Assembly (NCBI RefSeq): GCF_900106955.1
Contig: NZ_FNNI01000007.1
Location: 124,001-188,000 of the forward strand
Length of the DNA: 64,000 nt
Source of the DNA: Aidingimonas halophila
GTDB lineage: Bacteria > Pseudomonadota > Gammaproteobacteria > Pseudomonadales > Halomonadaceae
Direction of reading: 5' to 3'
Position 1 is the stretch's first letter; every line of letters begins with the position of its first letter. The notes under the pieces are model-generated. The model searched no databases. It saw nothing but the letters and a program-made list of their open reading frames with translations, and had not been told where the DNA came from. Position numbers and translations under genes: made by a program. Of the stretch, positions 8,780 through 22,232 are shown piece after piece.

Positions 8780-8923
8780 CAATGCGCAGCCAGGCTCCCG
8801 TGACATCAGATGATCGGGAGTGCCGGAAAGATGACCGCCCGAGCCGGCAGGGCATCACCAGAGCTGGAACGGCAACTCGTATCCAGCCCCGATAACACCC
8901 CATCAGTGCAGGGTGACCGAGAG

Positions 8924-11758
8924 ATGCAACAAGGCATAATGGAGTTGATGTGGCGCACATCACACATGAGCGGCGGAAACGCTCATTATGTGGAGGCGCT
9001 TTACGAACAGTACCTCGTCGATCCCAATGCTGTCCCCGACGAATGGCGCAACTACTTCGACCGATTACCGCGCCCGGAAGGCAGCGCTTCCTACGATGTT
9101 CCACTCGGCCCGATCCGCGAACAATTCTACCAGCTAGGCCAGAATCAACGTACGACACACGCAGCTGCACCTGTTGATAACGAGGAAAGCCGGAAACAGG
9201 TCCGAGTTCTCCAGCTGATCAATGCGTATCGCTTCCGTGGCCATCAAAAGGCCGACATCGATCCGCTGAATCTGCGTAGTCAGAATCCCGTCCCCGATCT
9301 CGACCTCTCCTTCCACCAGTTGTCGAAAGCCGACCTGGATACCGAGTTTCAGACCGGCTCTCTATTCCTGGGCAAGGATAAGGCCCCCCTCAAGGAGATC
9401 GTTGAAGCGCTCGAGCATACTTACTGCCGCTCGATTGGCTGTGAGTTCATGCACATCGTCAATACGGATGAGAAACGCTGGCTTCAGCAGCGCTTCGAGT
9501 CAGTGCGCTCGAAGCCGAAATTCAGTGACGAAGTGCGTAAACATCTGCTCGAACGTCTGACAGCAGCGGAAGGCCTGGAGAGCTACCTGGCCTCGAAATA
9601 TCCTGGCACCAAGCGGTTCGGTCTGGAAGGTGGCGAAACCTTCATTCCCATGATGGATGAATTGATCCAGCGTTCCGGCGGTTATGGGACCAAGGAAGTC
9701 GTCATCGGTATGGCTCACCGCGGACGTCTGAACCTGCTGGTCAATATTCTGGGTAAGAGCCCTTCCGAGCTGATCGAGGAATTCGATGGCAAGAAAGTCA
9801 TCGAGCAGGGTTCGGGGGACGTCAAATACCATCAGGGCTTCAGTTCGAATGTCATGACACCGGGTGGCGAAGTCCACCTGGCGCTAGCGTTCAACCCCTC
9901 GCACCTCGAGATCGTCTCGCCGGTGGTCGAAGGTTCGGTGCGAGCTCGACAGGACCGTCGTGAAGACGCCGATGGAACCCTGGTGTTGCCGATCAACGTG
10001 CACGGTGACGCGGCTTTTGCCGGCCAGGGTGTGGTCATGGAGACATTTCAGATGTCCCAGACCCGCGCTTATCGGACCGGTGGTACGGTGCATATCATCA
10101 TCAACAACCAGGTCGGGTTCACGACATCGCATCCGCAGGATACGCGCTCCACTGAATACTGCACCGATATCGCCAAGATGGTGCAGGCACCGATTTTCCA
10201 TGTGAACGGTGATGATCCGGATGCCATCCTGCATGCCACTCAGGTGGCGTTGGATTATCGCCAGCAATTCCAGAAGGACGTGGTGATCGATCTGGTTTGC
10301 TATCGTCGCCGGGGTCACAATGAAGCCGATGAGCCTTCCGGTACTCAGCCGATGATGTACCAGAAGATCAAGGATCACCCGTCATCGCGTGCCTTGTATG
10401 CCAAACGTCTGGCCGAAGATGGTGTGCTTTCCGAAGATGACACCAAGGCGCTGATCGATCAATATCGTGAAGACTTGATGGCGGGAAACCATGTGGCCAA
10501 TGCCCTGGTCAAGGAGCCCAACAAGTCGTTGTTTGTCGACTGGACTCCTTATCTCGGCCACGAATGGACCGGCAATGCCGATACCACGGTCGACATGAAG
10601 CGCATGCAGCAGCTTGCGACACGGATGTGCGAGATCCCCGACGGCGTACAGACCCAGCGCCAGGTGGCGAAGATTTATGAAGATCGCCGCAAGATGCTGG
10701 CCGGGGGGATGGCGGTCAACTGGGGATTTGCCGAGACTCTGGCTTATGCCACGCTGTTGGATGAGGGGCATCCGATCCGGTTGACCGGGCAGGATAGTGG
10801 TCGTGGGACCTTCTCCCATCGCCATGCGGTCGTGCATAACCAGAAGGATGGCAGTACCTATGTGCCGCTTGAGCACATCAGGGATGGGCAGCCGCGTTTC
10901 ACCATCCACGACTCCTTCCTTTCGGAAGAGGCGGTGCTGGCATTCGAGTATGGCTATGCCACAACGGTACCGAATGCCTTGATCATCTGGGAGGCCCAGT
11001 TCGGCGACTTCTTTAATGGCGCCCAGGTGGTGGTCGACCAATTCATATCTTCCGGTGAGACCAAGTGGGGCCGCCTGTGCGGTTTGACCATGCTGTTGCC
11101 GCACGGCTATGAAGGGCAGGGACCCGAACACTCGTCTGCGCGCCTCGAGCGATTCTTGCAGCTGTGCGCCGAGCACAACATGCAGGTCTGTGTACCCACG
11201 ACACCGGCCCAGATATTCCATCTGCTACGTCGGCAGGTCATCCGGCCATTGCGCAAGCCGCTGGTGGTGATGTCGCCCAAGAGCCTGCTGCGCCACAAGG
11301 AAGCGACGTCGAATCTGGATGAGTTGGCCAACGGTCGATTCCAGATGGTCTTGCCAGATCAAGGCAAGCTGGACCCGGAAACGGTCAGACGCGTGATTCT
11401 GTGTTCCGGCAAGGTCTATTACGATCTGACGACTTACCGTACCGACAACGAGCGTGACGATACGGCGATTGTCCGCATCGAGCAGCTCTATCCGTTTCCC
11501 AAGGAGGAGTTGTTCGAGACCCTCAAGGCCTATGCCAACATCGAACAAGTGGTCTGGTGCCAGGAAGAGCCTCTTAACCAGGGAGCGTGGTACCAAAGTC
11601 AGCACCACATGCGCATGGTCGCCGACATGTTGCACGAGGGCTTGGGGCAGGAGCTCAAATTTGCCGGACGTCCGGCGTCAGCGGCACCCGCAGCGGGCTA
11701 TATGTCCGTTCACGTTGAACAGCAGCGCCAACTGGTGAATGACGCCTTCAATGCATAA
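8924..11758 (+). CDS. sucA: 2-Oxoglutarate dehydrogenase E1 component
   Basis: The thiamine-diphosphate-dependent E1 of the 2-oxoglutarate dehydrogenase complex. It decarboxylates 2-oxoglutarate and succinylates the E2 lipoyl group. Length from the ATG at 8924 is 944 residues, the normal size. The frame stays open upstream to 8810, but the family begins with the [10 protein letters not shown]-like helix that binds the complex core. Active-site segments include GMAHRGRLN, the NPSHLEIV region, [12 protein letters not shown] and the histidine-rich [11 protein letters not shown]-terminal transketolase-like domain follows. sucB lies 41 bases downstream. Confidence 0.97.
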   Translation: MQQGIMELMWRTSHMSGGNAHYVEALYEQYLVDPNAVPDEWRNYFDRLPRPEGSASYDVPLGPIREQFYQLGQNQRTTHAAAPVDNEESRKQVRVLQLINAYRFRGHQKADIDPLNLRSQNPVPDLDLSFHQLSKADLDTEFQTGSLFLGKDKAPLKEIVEALEHTYCRSIGCEFMHIVNTDEKRWLQQRFESVRSKPKFSDEVRKHLLERLTAAEGLESYLASKYPGTKRFGLEGGETFIPMMDELIQRSGGYGTKEVVIGMAHRGRLNLLVNILGKSPSELIEEFDGKKVIEQGSGDVKYHQGFSSNVMTPGGEVHLALAFNPSHLEIVSPVVEGSVRARQDRREDADGTLVLPINVHGDAAFAGQGVVMETFQMSQTRAYRTGGTVHIIINNQVGFTTSHPQDTRSTEYCTDIAKMVQAPIFHVNGDDPDAILHATQVALDYRQQFQKDVVIDLVCYRRRGHNEADEPSGTQPMMYQKIKDHPSSRALYAKRLAEDGVLSEDDTKALIDQYREDLMAGNHVANALVKEPNKSLFVDWTPYLGHEWTGNADTTVDMKRMQQLATRMCEIPDGVQTQRQVAKIYEDRRKMLAGGMAVNWGFAETLAYATLLDEGHPIRLTGQDSGRGTFSHRHAVVHNQKDGSTYVPLEHIRDGQPRFTIHDSFLSEEAVLAFEYGYATTVPNALIIWEAQFGDFFNGAQVVVDQFISSGETKWGRLCGLTMLLPHGYEGQGPEHSSARLERFLQLCAEHNMQVCVPTTPAQIFHLLRRQVIRPLRKPLVVMSPKSLLRHKEATSNLDELANGRFQMVLPDQGKLDPETVRRVILCSGKVYYDLTTYRTDNERDDTAIVRIEQLYPFPKEELFETLKAYANIEQVVWCQEEPLNQGAWYQSQHHMRMVADMLHEGLGQELKFAGRPASAAPAAGYMSVHVEQQRQLVNDAFNA

Positions 11759-11799
11759 AGCGTCTTCATCGGGAAGAGAGAACTCACAAGGGAAACGAC

Positions 11800-14885
<3,086 letters not shown>

Positions 14886-14899
14886 CCGATGAACAACAA

Positions 14900-14945
14900 G
14901 CGCCACCTGCGGGTGGCGCGTCGCTTCCGGCCATGTATCGGAAGC
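14900..14945 (+). other. Two stem-loops between lpd and sucC
   Basis: GCGCCACC/GGTGGCGC (14900-14919, loop TGCG) and GCTTCCG/CGGAAGC (14923-14945) lie back to back in the 144-base gap before sucC. Neither has a T-run. They could tune the relative expression or stability of the two halves of the operon. Confidence 0.5.
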
Positions 14946-15029
14946 TGACGGGGGCAATCTGGGGAGCATCCTTTAGCGATGGCGTACCGGATTGCCGTTC
15001 GAATCACATGCAACCAATGGCATGAATCG

Positions 15030-16196
15030 ATGAACCTTCACGAGTATCAGAGCAAACAACTGTTTGCCGATTATGGACTGCCCGTGTCCAAGGGCTTTGC
15101 CGTGGACACTCCCGAGGAGGCGCTCGAAGCCTGCAAGAAGATCGGTGGCGAGATGTGGGTCGTCAAGGCTCAGGTCCACGCCGGTGGTCGAGGTAAGGCC
15201 GGTGGCGTCAAACTGATCAAGAGCCCGGAGGAGGCCAAGGCCTTCGCCGAGCAGTGGCTGGGCAAGAATCTGGTCACCTTCCAGACCGACGAGAACGGTC
15301 AGCCGGTGTCCAAGATCCTGGTCGAGAACTGCACGGATATCGCCAATGAGCTTTACTTGGGCGCCGTTGTCGATCGTGGCACGCGTCGTGTGGTCTTCAT
15401 GGCCTCCACTGAGGGCGGTGTCGAAATTGAAAAGGTCGCCGAGGAAACACCGGAGAAGATCCTCAAGGCCGAGATCGATCCGCTGGTGGGTGCCCAACCA
15501 TACCAGGCACGCGAACTGGCCTTCGCTCTGGGTCTGAAGGGCGATCAGATCAAGCAGTTCACCAAGATCTTCCTGGGACTTTCCAAGATGTTCCATGACA
15601 AGGATCTGGCGCTGCTGGAGATCAACCCGCTGGTGATTACCGAGCAGGGCCATCTTCACTGCCTCGATGCCAAGGTCAACCTGGATGGCAATGCGCTTTA
15701 TCGTCATCCCGACCTGCAGGCCATGCGCGATCCCTCGCAGGAGGATCAGCGTGAGGCCGAGGCACAGGAGTGGGATCTCAACTATGTGGCGTTGGACGGC
15801 AATATCGGCTGTATGGTCAATGGTGCCGGCCTGGCCATGGGTACCATGGATATCATCAAGCTCAATGGCGGTCAGCCGGCCAACTTCCTCGATGTGGGCG
15901 GCGGTGCCACCAAGGAGCGTGTGGCGGAAGCCTTCAAGATCATTCTTTCCGACACCTCCGTGAAGGCCGTTCTGGTCAATATCTTCGGTGGTATCGTGCG
16001 GTGTGACATGATCGCCGAGGGGATTATCGGTGCCGTCGAGCAGGTCGGCGTCAACGTACCTGTCGTGGTGCGTCTCGAAGGTAACAACGCCGAGCTGGGT
16101 GCCGAGAAACTGGCTTCCAGTGGTTTGAACATTATCGCTGCAACCAGCTTGACCGATGCGGCACAGCAAGTCGTCAAGGCAGCGGAGGGCAAGTAA
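15030..16196 (+). CDS. sucC: Succinate--CoA ligase, beta subunit
   Basis: The nucleotide-binding beta subunit of succinyl-CoA synthetase, which makes ATP or GTP while releasing succinate. I chose the ATG at 15030 because the protein then starts [12 protein letters not shown] and has 388 residues, exactly the E. coli length. The frame is open to 14979 but that extension is unlike the family. The ribosome-binding site at 15030 is poor. An ATP-grasp domain occupies the N-terminal 240 residues ([15 protein letters not shown]) and the ligase domain the rest ([13 protein letters not shown]). The stop overlaps the sucD start by one base. Confidence 0.96.
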   Translation: MNLHEYQSKQLFADYGLPVSKGFAVDTPEEALEACKKIGGEMWVVKAQVHAGGRGKAGGVKLIKSPEEAKAFAEQWLGKNLVTFQTDENGQPVSKILVENCTDIANELYLGAVVDRGTRRVVFMASTEGGVEIEKVAEETPEKILKAEIDPLVGAQPYQARELAFALGLKGDQIKQFTKIFLGLSKMFHDKDLALLEINPLVITEQGHLHCLDAKVNLDGNALYRHPDLQAMRDPSQEDQREAEAQEWDLNYVALDGNIGCMVNGAGLAMGTMDIIKLNGGQPANFLDVGGGATKERVAEAFKIILSDTSVKAVLVNIFGGIVRCDMIAEGIIGAVEQVGVNVPVVVRLEGNNAELGAEKLASSGLNIIAATSLTDAAQQVVKAAEGK

Positions 16197-17068
16197 TGAG
16201 CATCTTGATCGACAAGAACACCAAGGTCATCTGCCAGGGTTTCACTGGTGGACAGGGGACCTTCCACTCCGAGCAGGCGATTGCTTATGGTACCCGGATG
16301 GTCGGCGGTGTGACGCCGGGTAAGGGCGGCCAGGAGCATCTGGGGTTGCCGGTATTCAACACCGTGAAGGAAGCGGTGAAAGAAACCGGGGCCGAAGCCA
16401 GCGTCATCTATGTTCCGGCGCCGTTCTGCAAGGATTCTATCCTTGAAGCCGCCAATGCCGGCATCAAGCTGATCGTATGCATTACCGAAGGCATTCCGAC
16501 ACTGGACATGCTCGACGTCAAGGTGAAGTGCGACGAGCTGGGTGTTCAGCTCATCGGCCCCAACTGCCCCGGCGTCATCACTCCGGACGAGTGCAAGATC
16601 GGCATCATGCCTGGCCATATTCACAAGTCGGGCAAAGTCGGTATCGTATCCCGTTCGGGCACCTTGACCTATGAAGCGGTCAAGCAGACCACCGATCATG
16701 GCTTCGGCCAGTCGACCTGCGTGGGTATCGGTGGTGATCCGATCCCCGGCTCGACCTTCATCGATATCCTCGAGAAGTTCGAGAAGGACGACAAGACCGA
16801 AGCGATCGTCATGATCGGTGAAATCGGGGGTACTGCGGAAGAAGAGGCTGCCGCCTTCATCAAGGCCAACGTCTCCAAACCGGTCGTTGCCTATATTGCC
16901 GGTGTGACGGCCCCTCCGGGTAAACGCATGGGGCATGCCGGTGCGATCATCGCTGGAGGCAAGGGCACTGCCGACGAGAAGTTCGGTGCGTTGGAATCTG
17001 CAGGCGTCAAGACCGTCCGCTCGCTGGCGGAAATCGGTGATGCGCTGAAGGAAGCAGCCGGCTGGTGA
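16196..17068 (+). CDS. sucD: Succinate--CoA ligase, alpha subunit
   Basis: The CoA-binding and phospho-histidine subunit of succinyl-CoA synthetase; 290 residues. The N-terminal Rossmann domain has [15 protein letters not shown]. The central [10 protein letters not shown] and the phosphorylated His247 in [14 protein letters not shown] are present. The start ATG overlaps the sucC stop (TAATG), which implies coupled translation of the two subunits. It is the last gene of the TCA block and is followed by a strong terminator. Confidence 0.97.
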   Translation: MSILIDKNTKVICQGFTGGQGTFHSEQAIAYGTRMVGGVTPGKGGQEHLGLPVFNTVKEAVKETGAEASVIYVPAPFCKDSILEAANAGIKLIVCITEGIPTLDMLDVKVKCDELGVQLIGPNCPGVITPDECKIGIMPGHIHKSGKVGIVSRSGTLTYEAVKQTTDHGFGQSTCVGIGGDPIPGSTFIDILEKFEKDDKTEAIVMIGEIGGTAEEEAAAFIKANVSKPVVAYIAGVTAPPGKRMGHAGAIIAGGKGTADEKFGALESAGVKTVRSLAEIGDALKEAAGW

Positions 17069-17100
17069 GCCGCGGTTACGCTTCATGCACAGGCACTGTC

Positions 17101-17126
17101 AAAGGGCACCTCAGGGTGCCCTTTTT
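17101..17126 (+). terminator. Terminator of the suc operon
   Basis: AAAGGGCACC (17101-17110) pairs with GGTGCCCTTT (17115-17124) around a TCAG loop, followed by more T residues. It lies 32 bases after the sucD stop. Confidence 0.9.
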
Positions 17127-17215
17127 CGTCGCGGATCGGTGGTTTGAGCGTTGAGGCGACCTGACCGATCTTCCGCTACGCTGATCCGATCCACCATTGG
17201 AAACGAGACAATGTC

Positions 17216-18082
17216 ATGGCGAAGGTTCCTGCTGCCTATCAGGCGTCCCGAGGATCGATACTGGATGTCGATCGAGATTTCTATTCCCGCCTGACCTATC
17301 CCGCCGCCCGGACGCGAGTCGAGACGCTGACTGTCCCCATCCGTGAGGGACTGGCCTGGGAAGTGCCAGCGGGGCATGTGTTGCGTCTATCGACGCAGGA
17401 GGGGCCTCAGGTCGGTGATTTCAACTTGTGGCATCGTCACAATCCCCGCGAACGTTTCTGGGCATCACGAACGCGTCAGCTCCAGCGGGCTCATGTTTCC
17501 ACGTGGGACCGGCTATGGTCGACATTGCCTTATCTGCGGCCGATGGCCACCATCATCGACGACACTATGTCGGCTTACGGCGTGGATGAGGAGGGCGGCC
17601 GCGTGCACGATCTGTTGGGAACCCGCTGTGATCCCTACGTCAATAAGCTATTGACCGGTGAGGACTTCGATCATCACTGTCACTCCAATCTGGTGCGGGC
17701 GGTAGCCTCTTTCGGCCTGACCGAGTTCGATGTGCACGATGTGCTCAATGTCTTTCAGTGCACCGGCCTCAACGAGGACGATCAATATTTCATGAAAGCC
17801 TGTCCAGCGCGCGAGGGTGATTACATCGAGTTCTTTGCCGAAATCGATCTGCTCTGTGCCTTGTCCTGCTGTCCGGGCGGCGATTTGTCCGTGGACCTGT
17901 GGGGGCCGAATGCCGGTGATCCACTAGCGACCTGTCACCCCATCGGCGTGGAGGTATTCAAACTGGATGATACGCTTCTCGAAGGCTGGGAGCCGCCGCA
18001 ATATGCGCCTTATGCAGGTGCTCATGGCCTGCGAGGCCCTGCTGTTGACTGGACTGCCGAGAAGCGACGTCGATTTGCCTGA
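17216..18082 (+). CDS. DUF1989 (urea carboxylase-associated) family protein
   Basis: A cytoplasmic protein of 288 residues fitting DUF1989, a family annotated from genes next to urea carboxylase. Typical features are the RTxR-like N-terminal strands (VPAGHVLRLSTQEGPQVGDF), the conserved NLWHRHNPRERFW segment, CHSNLVRAV, DVLNVFQCTGL and a cysteine-rich ALSCCPGGDLS near residues 215-226. Several His and Cys residues could bind metal. No urea carboxylase or transporter gene is near. It stands alone after the suc terminator, so a link to urea or guanidine metabolism is not supported here. The biochemical function is unknown to me. Confidence 0.85.
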   Translation: MAKVPAAYQASRGSILDVDRDFYSRLTYPAARTRVETLTVPIREGLAWEVPAGHVLRLSTQEGPQVGDFNLWHRHNPRERFWASRTRQLQRAHVSTWDRLWSTLPYLRPMATIIDDTMSAYGVDEEGGRVHDLLGTRCDPYVNKLLTGEDFDHHCHSNLVRAVASFGLTEFDVHDVLNVFQCTGLNEDDQYFMKACPAREGDYIEFFAEIDLLCALSCCPGGDLSVDLWGPNAGDPLATCHPIGVEVFKLDDTLLEGWEPPQYAPYAGAHGLRGPAVDWTAEKRRRFA

Positions 18083-18083
18083 A

Positions 18084-18115
18084 AAGCGAACAGGCAGTGC
18101 TGGCACTGCCTGTTC
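18084..18115 (-). terminator. Terminator of rnb
   Basis: A near-perfect palindrome (GAACAGGCAGTGC at 18088-18100 with its complement at 18103-18115) is followed on the minus strand by GCTTTTC. It lies 18 bases past the RNase II stop and may also stop the converging plus-strand transcript. Confidence 0.7.
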
Positions 18116-18133
18116 AGGCGTTGGCAAGATCGC

Positions 18134-20074
18134 TCAAGCTGCCGGGCGTGCCACCAAAGAGCGCGTGTCCTCGCGCGCTTCGGTCAATATCACGCGAATG
18201 GCATCGCCTAACTTGAAGCGCTCTTCCCCTTCGACCTGCACGCGCCCTTCCTTGTCATCGATAACGACCTTGTCGCGATCGCTGTGGATCAAGGGGGCAG
18301 GAACGAATGCCGTTGCTCCATTGTCGATCAAGCGCACCCGCAGGCCGCCCCGGTTGATGGCGACGATCTCGGCATCGAATTCCTGCTGCTGTTTGGCGGC
18401 GTCCCCGAGATAGCGCACATAGAGCCAGTCCTTGACATCACGCTCGGCCATGCGATTCAGGCGACGACGTTCGGTCAATTGTTCGGTCAGCGACTGGCTG
18501 GCTTCGGCCGGGGCGTTTTCCCCTTTGAGCACTCGCTTGATCAAACGGTGATTGACCATATCGCCATATTTGCGAATCGGCGAGGTCCAGGTAGCGTAGG
18601 CGGACAATCCCAAACCGAAGTGCGGCCCCGGTTGAGCCGACATGCTGGTGAATCCCTGGAAACGGCGCAGCCGAGCGTCCAGCCAGGGATCCTCGCGATT
18701 CTCCAGTTCTCGCTTGAGTTCACGGTAACGGGGAAGCTCAAGTAGCGCCTCTCGCTCGACCTCGATATTCTGATCGGCCAGAAATTCGTGGGCCGCTTCG
18801 GCCTTTTCCGGGTCGAAGGCTCGATGCACATTGAAGATACCGTGTCCGATCTTGTCGGCCAGTAGATCAGCACCGCAGGCATTGGCCGCGATCATGGCTT
18901 CTTCGATCATGCGGTTAGCAATGCGGCGTTCCTCAGTGCGAATATTCAGGACATTGCCGGCTTCATCGAGATCGAAAACATAATCGGGGCGATCCTTGAA
19001 GACCAGGGCGTGCTCCTCGCGCCAGGCCGTGCGGGCTTCCGTCAGATCGCGCAACGCCTTGAGCTGCTCGCCAATGGTGGTGTCAGGCGCCCACTCGCTC
19101 TGGCCCTCGAGCCAGTCGGATACCGCATCATATGCCAGCTTGGCATGCGATCGGGCGGTAGCGGCGAAGAAGCGATAATCGCCGAGGCTGCCATCGGCTT
19201 CGACATTCAGTTCGCACGCCAGTACCGGGCGATTGCACCCCTCCCAGAGCGAGCAAAGATCGTCGGCCAGCACTTCCGGCAGCATGGTAACGTTCTGCCC
19301 AGGTAAATAGACGGTAAACGCACGAGTGCGCGCTTCATGGTCGATGGCATGGTTTTCCTCGACATAAGCCGTCGGGTCGGCGATGGCTACGGTCAGACGC
19401 CATCCTCCCTCTGCCCGCGAGTCGATGCGCAGGGCGTCATCCATATCCCGCGTCTTTTCGCTATCGATAGTGAAGAACGGCTCGTCAGTGAGGTCTTCAC
19501 GATCCAGTCCTTCGTCGCGCAGAGGCCAATCGTCGCCGGCTTCCGGGGAAGCTTGTTCGAGAGCGTGACGGGCTAGTGTGACACGCCAGGGAACGGCAGG
19601 ATCGTCACTTTTGGCAACGAGTTCATCGATTTGCGTGAAAAAGGCGCGGTCGTCGGGCTTGAGCGGATGACGTACCAAACGGGCGACGACCCAGTCACCG
19701 TCACCTATGGCGTTTTCATCGATATCGCGCTTGATCCGGGCCTTGAGCGCCTGCTTGAACGCAGGATGATCGGGTACGATTCCCAGTCGGCCCTCGCGTT
19801 TCTGCACACGAGCGATAAAGCGATCCAACCCCGCCTCGAGCAGGGTATCGGGCTCGACGGAAGTCTTGTCTCCCTCCTCCTTGACGACCGCTTCGACCCG
19901 ATCTCCATGAAGCACCTGTTTCATGGCGGGAGGGGGGACGAAATAGGATTCGCCATTATCGGTTTCGAGAAAGCCGAACCCTTTTTCAGTAGCTTTGATC
20001 ACGCCTTCGACGCGGGGCGTGTTATCGCGGATATCTTGCTTGAGCTGAGCAAGCAGCGCGTTGTTTTGCAGCAT
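18134..20074 (-). CDS. rnb: Exoribonuclease II
   Basis: A processive 3'-to-5' exoribonuclease that degrades unstructured mRNA to mononucleotides. The 646 residues match RNase II (about 644) and are shorter than RNase R. N-terminal cold-shock RNA-binding domains (EGVIKATEKGFGFLETDNGE) are followed by the RNB catalytic domain. That domain has the acidic metal-binding motif FTIDSEKTRDMDDAL near residues 197-212 and the conserved YATWTSPIRKYGDMVNHRL. A C-terminal S1 domain follows. It is a single-gene unit converging on the DUF1989 gene. Confidence 0.95.
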   Translation of the reverse strand: MLQNNALLAQLKQDIRDNTPRVEGVIKATEKGFGFLETDNGESYFVPPPAMKQVLHGDRVEAVVKEEGDKTSVEPDTLLEAGLDRFIARVQKREGRLGIVPDHPAFKQALKARIKRDIDENAIGDGDWVVARLVRHPLKPDDRAFFTQIDELVAKSDDPAVPWRVTLARHALEQASPEAGDDWPLRDEGLDREDLTDEPFFTIDSEKTRDMDDALRIDSRAEGGWRLTVAIADPTAYVEENHAIDHEARTRAFTVYLPGQNVTMLPEVLADDLCSLWEGCNRPVLACELNVEADGSLGDYRFFAATARSHAKLAYDAVSDWLEGQSEWAPDTTIGEQLKALRDLTEARTAWREEHALVFKDRPDYVFDLDEAGNVLNIRTEERRIANRMIEEAMIAANACGADLLADKIGHGIFNVHRAFDPEKAEAAHEFLADQNIEVEREALLELPRYRELKRELENREDPWLDARLRRFQGFTSMSAQPGPHFGLGLSAYATWTSPIRKYGDMVNHRLIKRVLKGENAPAEASQSLTEQLTERRRLNRMAERDVKDWLYVRYLGDAAKQQQEFDAEIVAINRGGLRVRLIDNGATAFVPAPLIHSDRDKVVIDDKEGRVQVEGEERFKLGDAIRVILTEAREDTRSLVARPAA

Positions 20075-20157
20075 CGGACACTTTCAGTTGGCAGGGATAG
20101 GGTCATTACTATACGGATTCATACCGCCATCGCCAATGATGGCGTGGCCATGAATGA

Positions 20158-20787
20158 CTATACCAGCGCCATGGCGACATTCGATTCACCATCGAGCAAG
20201 TCGAATTCGCGATTTTTCAGAGTGCGCGTCTGTGCCAGATGGGCGAGGGCGTACGCGACATTCCCGCGTGACACTGTATTGTCAGGTGCATGTGCCAGCG
20301 ACGTGCTGACTAGACGTGTCGGAGTTTCGTCAGTCAGACGGCCCGGCTTGAGAATGACATGCGGAATCCTGGCGGCACGCAGGTAGGCGTCGGCTGCAAA
20401 CTTGGCTGCCATGTAGGGCCGTAATTTTTCAGGTGCCGACAATGGATCGCTGGCACGCAGGGCACTGACCATGAGGAAACGTTCGAGACTGGCATTAACG
20501 GCCAGATCGATACACCGGATCGCACCATAAAGGTCGACGAGCAGGGTCTTGTCCGGGCCGGTATGTGGACCGGAGCCCGCCGTGAACACGGCCTGGTCGC
20601 AACCGTTGAAGGCTTGATGCAAGTCGCCCTCCAGGTCGGCGATCACTGTCTCGATACCGCGCTCATGAAACCAGGATTGCTGGTTGGGATGTCGTATCAT
20701 GGCCCGTAAGGGCAGGCCGTTGCGATGGGCGATTTCGCAGAATTGACGACCAATCTGACCGTTGGCGCCAATGACCAGCGTTTTCAT
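20158..20787 (-). CDS. NAD(P)-binding SDR-like protein
   Basis: A 209-residue Rossmann-fold protein of the atypical short-chain dehydrogenase group (YtfG/YwnB-like, NAD(P)H-binding). The dinucleotide motif GANGQIG lies at residues 7-13. A partial active-site region is visible as SALRAS and YMAAKFAAD, where a Tyr/Lys pair sits in YxxxK spacing (YMAAK). The C-terminus has the extended-SDR GNVAYALAHL segment. The substrate cannot be read from sequence. It is divergent from the HAD phosphatase gene, with an inverted repeat between them. Confidence 0.85.
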   Translation of the reverse strand: MKTLVIGANGQIGRQFCEIAHRNGLPLRAMIRHPNQQSWFHERGIETVIADLEGDLHQAFNGCDQAVFTAGSGPHTGPDKTLLVDLYGAIRCIDLAVNASLERFLMVSALRASDPLSAPEKLRPYMAAKFAADAYLRAARIPHVILKPGRLTDETPTRLVSTSLAHAPDNTVSRGNVAYALAHLAQTRTLKNREFDLLDGESNVAMALV

Positions 20788-20820
20788 GGGGATCGCTGCT
20801 CCTTTGCAGTGACTTTCACC

Positions 20821-20837
20821 GATCGATGGTATCGATC
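20821..20837. promoter_or_regulatory. Operator-like inverted repeat
   Basis: A perfect 7-3-7 inverted repeat, GATCGAT-GGT-ATCGATC, lies in the 134-base gap between the divergent SDR-like and HAD genes. A second weaker pair, ACGGA (20862-20866) and TCCGT (20882-20886), follows. Repressor or activator binding is plausible, but no regulator gene is adjacent. Confidence 0.4.
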
Positions 20838-20921
20838 ATTGAAAATTCCAAGATAGCCAATACGGACAGAATACGATCATATCCGTTAGTCTAGGCGTCA
20901 ATGAGTGACAAAGGATCTGGC

Positions 20922-21722
20922 ATGACATCCCATCTTATCGTTTCCGATCTCGATGGCACCCTGTTGGGCGCCGATCACGATCTTCATCCACGTACCATCG
21001 AAACGCTCAAGGCACTGGCTGAAGCGGGCCATCGGATCGCCTTCGCTTCAGGGCGCCACTTTCGCGACATGCTGGCCTTTCGCGACCGCCTGGGGGTTCC
21101 TGTCCATTTGATCAGTACCAATGGCGCTTATGTGCATGATCCCGAAGATCGGTTGGTATCGTCTCACCATCTGCATGGTGAATTGGCCCGGGACCTGATA
21201 GGGCTTCAACGCGATCCCGGTGTACGTTTGAATCTGTATCGCGACGATGATTGGTTGATCGATGCCGAAGCGCCTCAACTGTTGGCATTGCATGCGCATA
21301 CCGGCTTCGGTTATCGGGTCGCAAGTCCTGAAGAGCTCGATGGAGAAAGGGTCGGCAAGGTGCTCTACATTGGCGACCCGGCATCACTGAAGGAGCTCGA
21401 AACGACGATCCGTACTCGTCATGGCGAACGGTTGCATATCACCTATTCTCAGATGAATTCGCTGGAAGTGATGGCCCAAGGCGTCAATAAAGGGCGAGCA
21501 CTGGCCGCTTTGCTGGATAAACTGGGCATGTCTGCCGATCGTTGCCTGGCATTCGGCGACAATCTCAATGACACCGAGATGCTGTCTGTAGCCGGGGAAG
21601 CGCATGTGATGGCCAACGCTCATCCGGAACTGGCCGGGCATGTGCCACATGCCGAGCATATCGGCCATCATGACGAGCTGTCAGTCGCTCGGGTACTGGA
21701 GCGACGCTTCGCGCTTCTCTGA
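20922..21722 (+). CDS. Cof-type HAD-superfamily phosphatase
   Basis: A cytoplasmic phosphatase of the Cof/YbjI-like (type IIB cap) HAD family, probably acting on sugar phosphates or phosphorylated cofactors. It has 266 residues. Motif I is SDLDGTLLG at residues 8-16 with Asp9 as nucleophile and Asp11 as acid/base. Motif II is the Ser in FASGRH. Motif III/IV are the Lys in VNKGRAL and LAFGDNLNDTEML. I prefer the ATG at 20922, six bases after AAAGGA, over the ATG at 20901. It converges on uspA with a two-base gap. Confidence 0.9.
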   Translation: MTSHLIVSDLDGTLLGADHDLHPRTIETLKALAEAGHRIAFASGRHFRDMLAFRDRLGVPVHLISTNGAYVHDPEDRLVSSHHLHGELARDLIGLQRDPGVRLNLYRDDDWLIDAEAPQLLALHAHTGFGYRVASPEELDGERVGKVLYIGDPASLKELETTIRTRHGERLHITYSQMNSLEVMAQGVNKGRALAALLDKLGMSADRCLAFGDNLNDTEMLSVAGEAHVMANAHPELAGHVPHAEHIGHHDELSVARVLERRFALL

Positions 21723-21724
21723 AC

Positions 21725-22162
21725 TTACCGTACGGTTATGACACTGCAGTTGGCTGCGTGCGTCACCTTGTGAGAGACACTGCCGAAGACGAAGCCACTC
21801 AGGTCGCTCAGGCCACGGCTGCCAAGCACGATAGCATCGACACCCAGTTTCTCGGCCTGGCGCAGAATGGTACGTGCCGGCTCACCTCGCTCGACGCGTG
21901 TATCGAGCTTCGTGACCCCCATGTCGCGGGCGGCATCGGCGGCTTTGGAGACGACTTCCTGGCCGATTTTATCATGTTCTTCCGGCGTGGTTTGCAGGTC
22001 GACGGCGCCGATACCCCAAACCATGGTCGCACCATGCGTCAGCGTCTCGGGAACATGAAGAATGGTGAGGGAGGCCGTGCCCTGCGCGAGTTGTGCGGCG
22101 ACCTCCAGAGCCTTGCGTGAATTATCTGAGCCGTCAACGGCAACTAGAATCGACTGATACAT
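21725..22162 (-). CDS. Universal stress protein UspA family
   Basis: A single-domain cytoplasmic universal stress protein, 145 residues from the ATG at 22162. It begins MYQSILVAVDGSDNSRKAL. The ATP-binding signature G-x2-G-x9-G-S/T is visible as GSRGLSDLSGFVFGSVS near the C-terminus. An upstream in-frame ATG at 22180 has a better ribosome-binding site (AGGAG), so the protein may be six residues longer. It lies downstream of the ycjF-like gene on the same strand and could be co-transcribed. Its role is probably survival under stress, without a known specific ligand. Confidence 0.93.
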   Translation of the reverse strand: MYQSILVAVDGSDNSRKALEVAAQLAQGTASLTILHVPETLTHGATMVWGIGAVDLQTTPEEHDKIGQEVVSKAADAARDMGVTKLDTRVERGEPARTILRQAEKLGVDAIVLGSRGLSDLSGFVFGSVSHKVTHAANCSVITVR

Positions 22163-22232
22163 AACGGATACCTCATTCATTGGAATCTCTCCTGTAGCCT
22201 AGTCGATAACAGGCGTTATGCCTTGATCGAGA

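Noticed and set aside
14973-16169. 398-codon minus-strand ORF antisense to sucC
   Set aside because: Explained by codon bias of sucC on the other strand; no start signal or domain.
17216-18082. Part of a urea carboxylase locus
   Set aside because: No carboxylase, allophanate hydrolase or transporter genes flank it.
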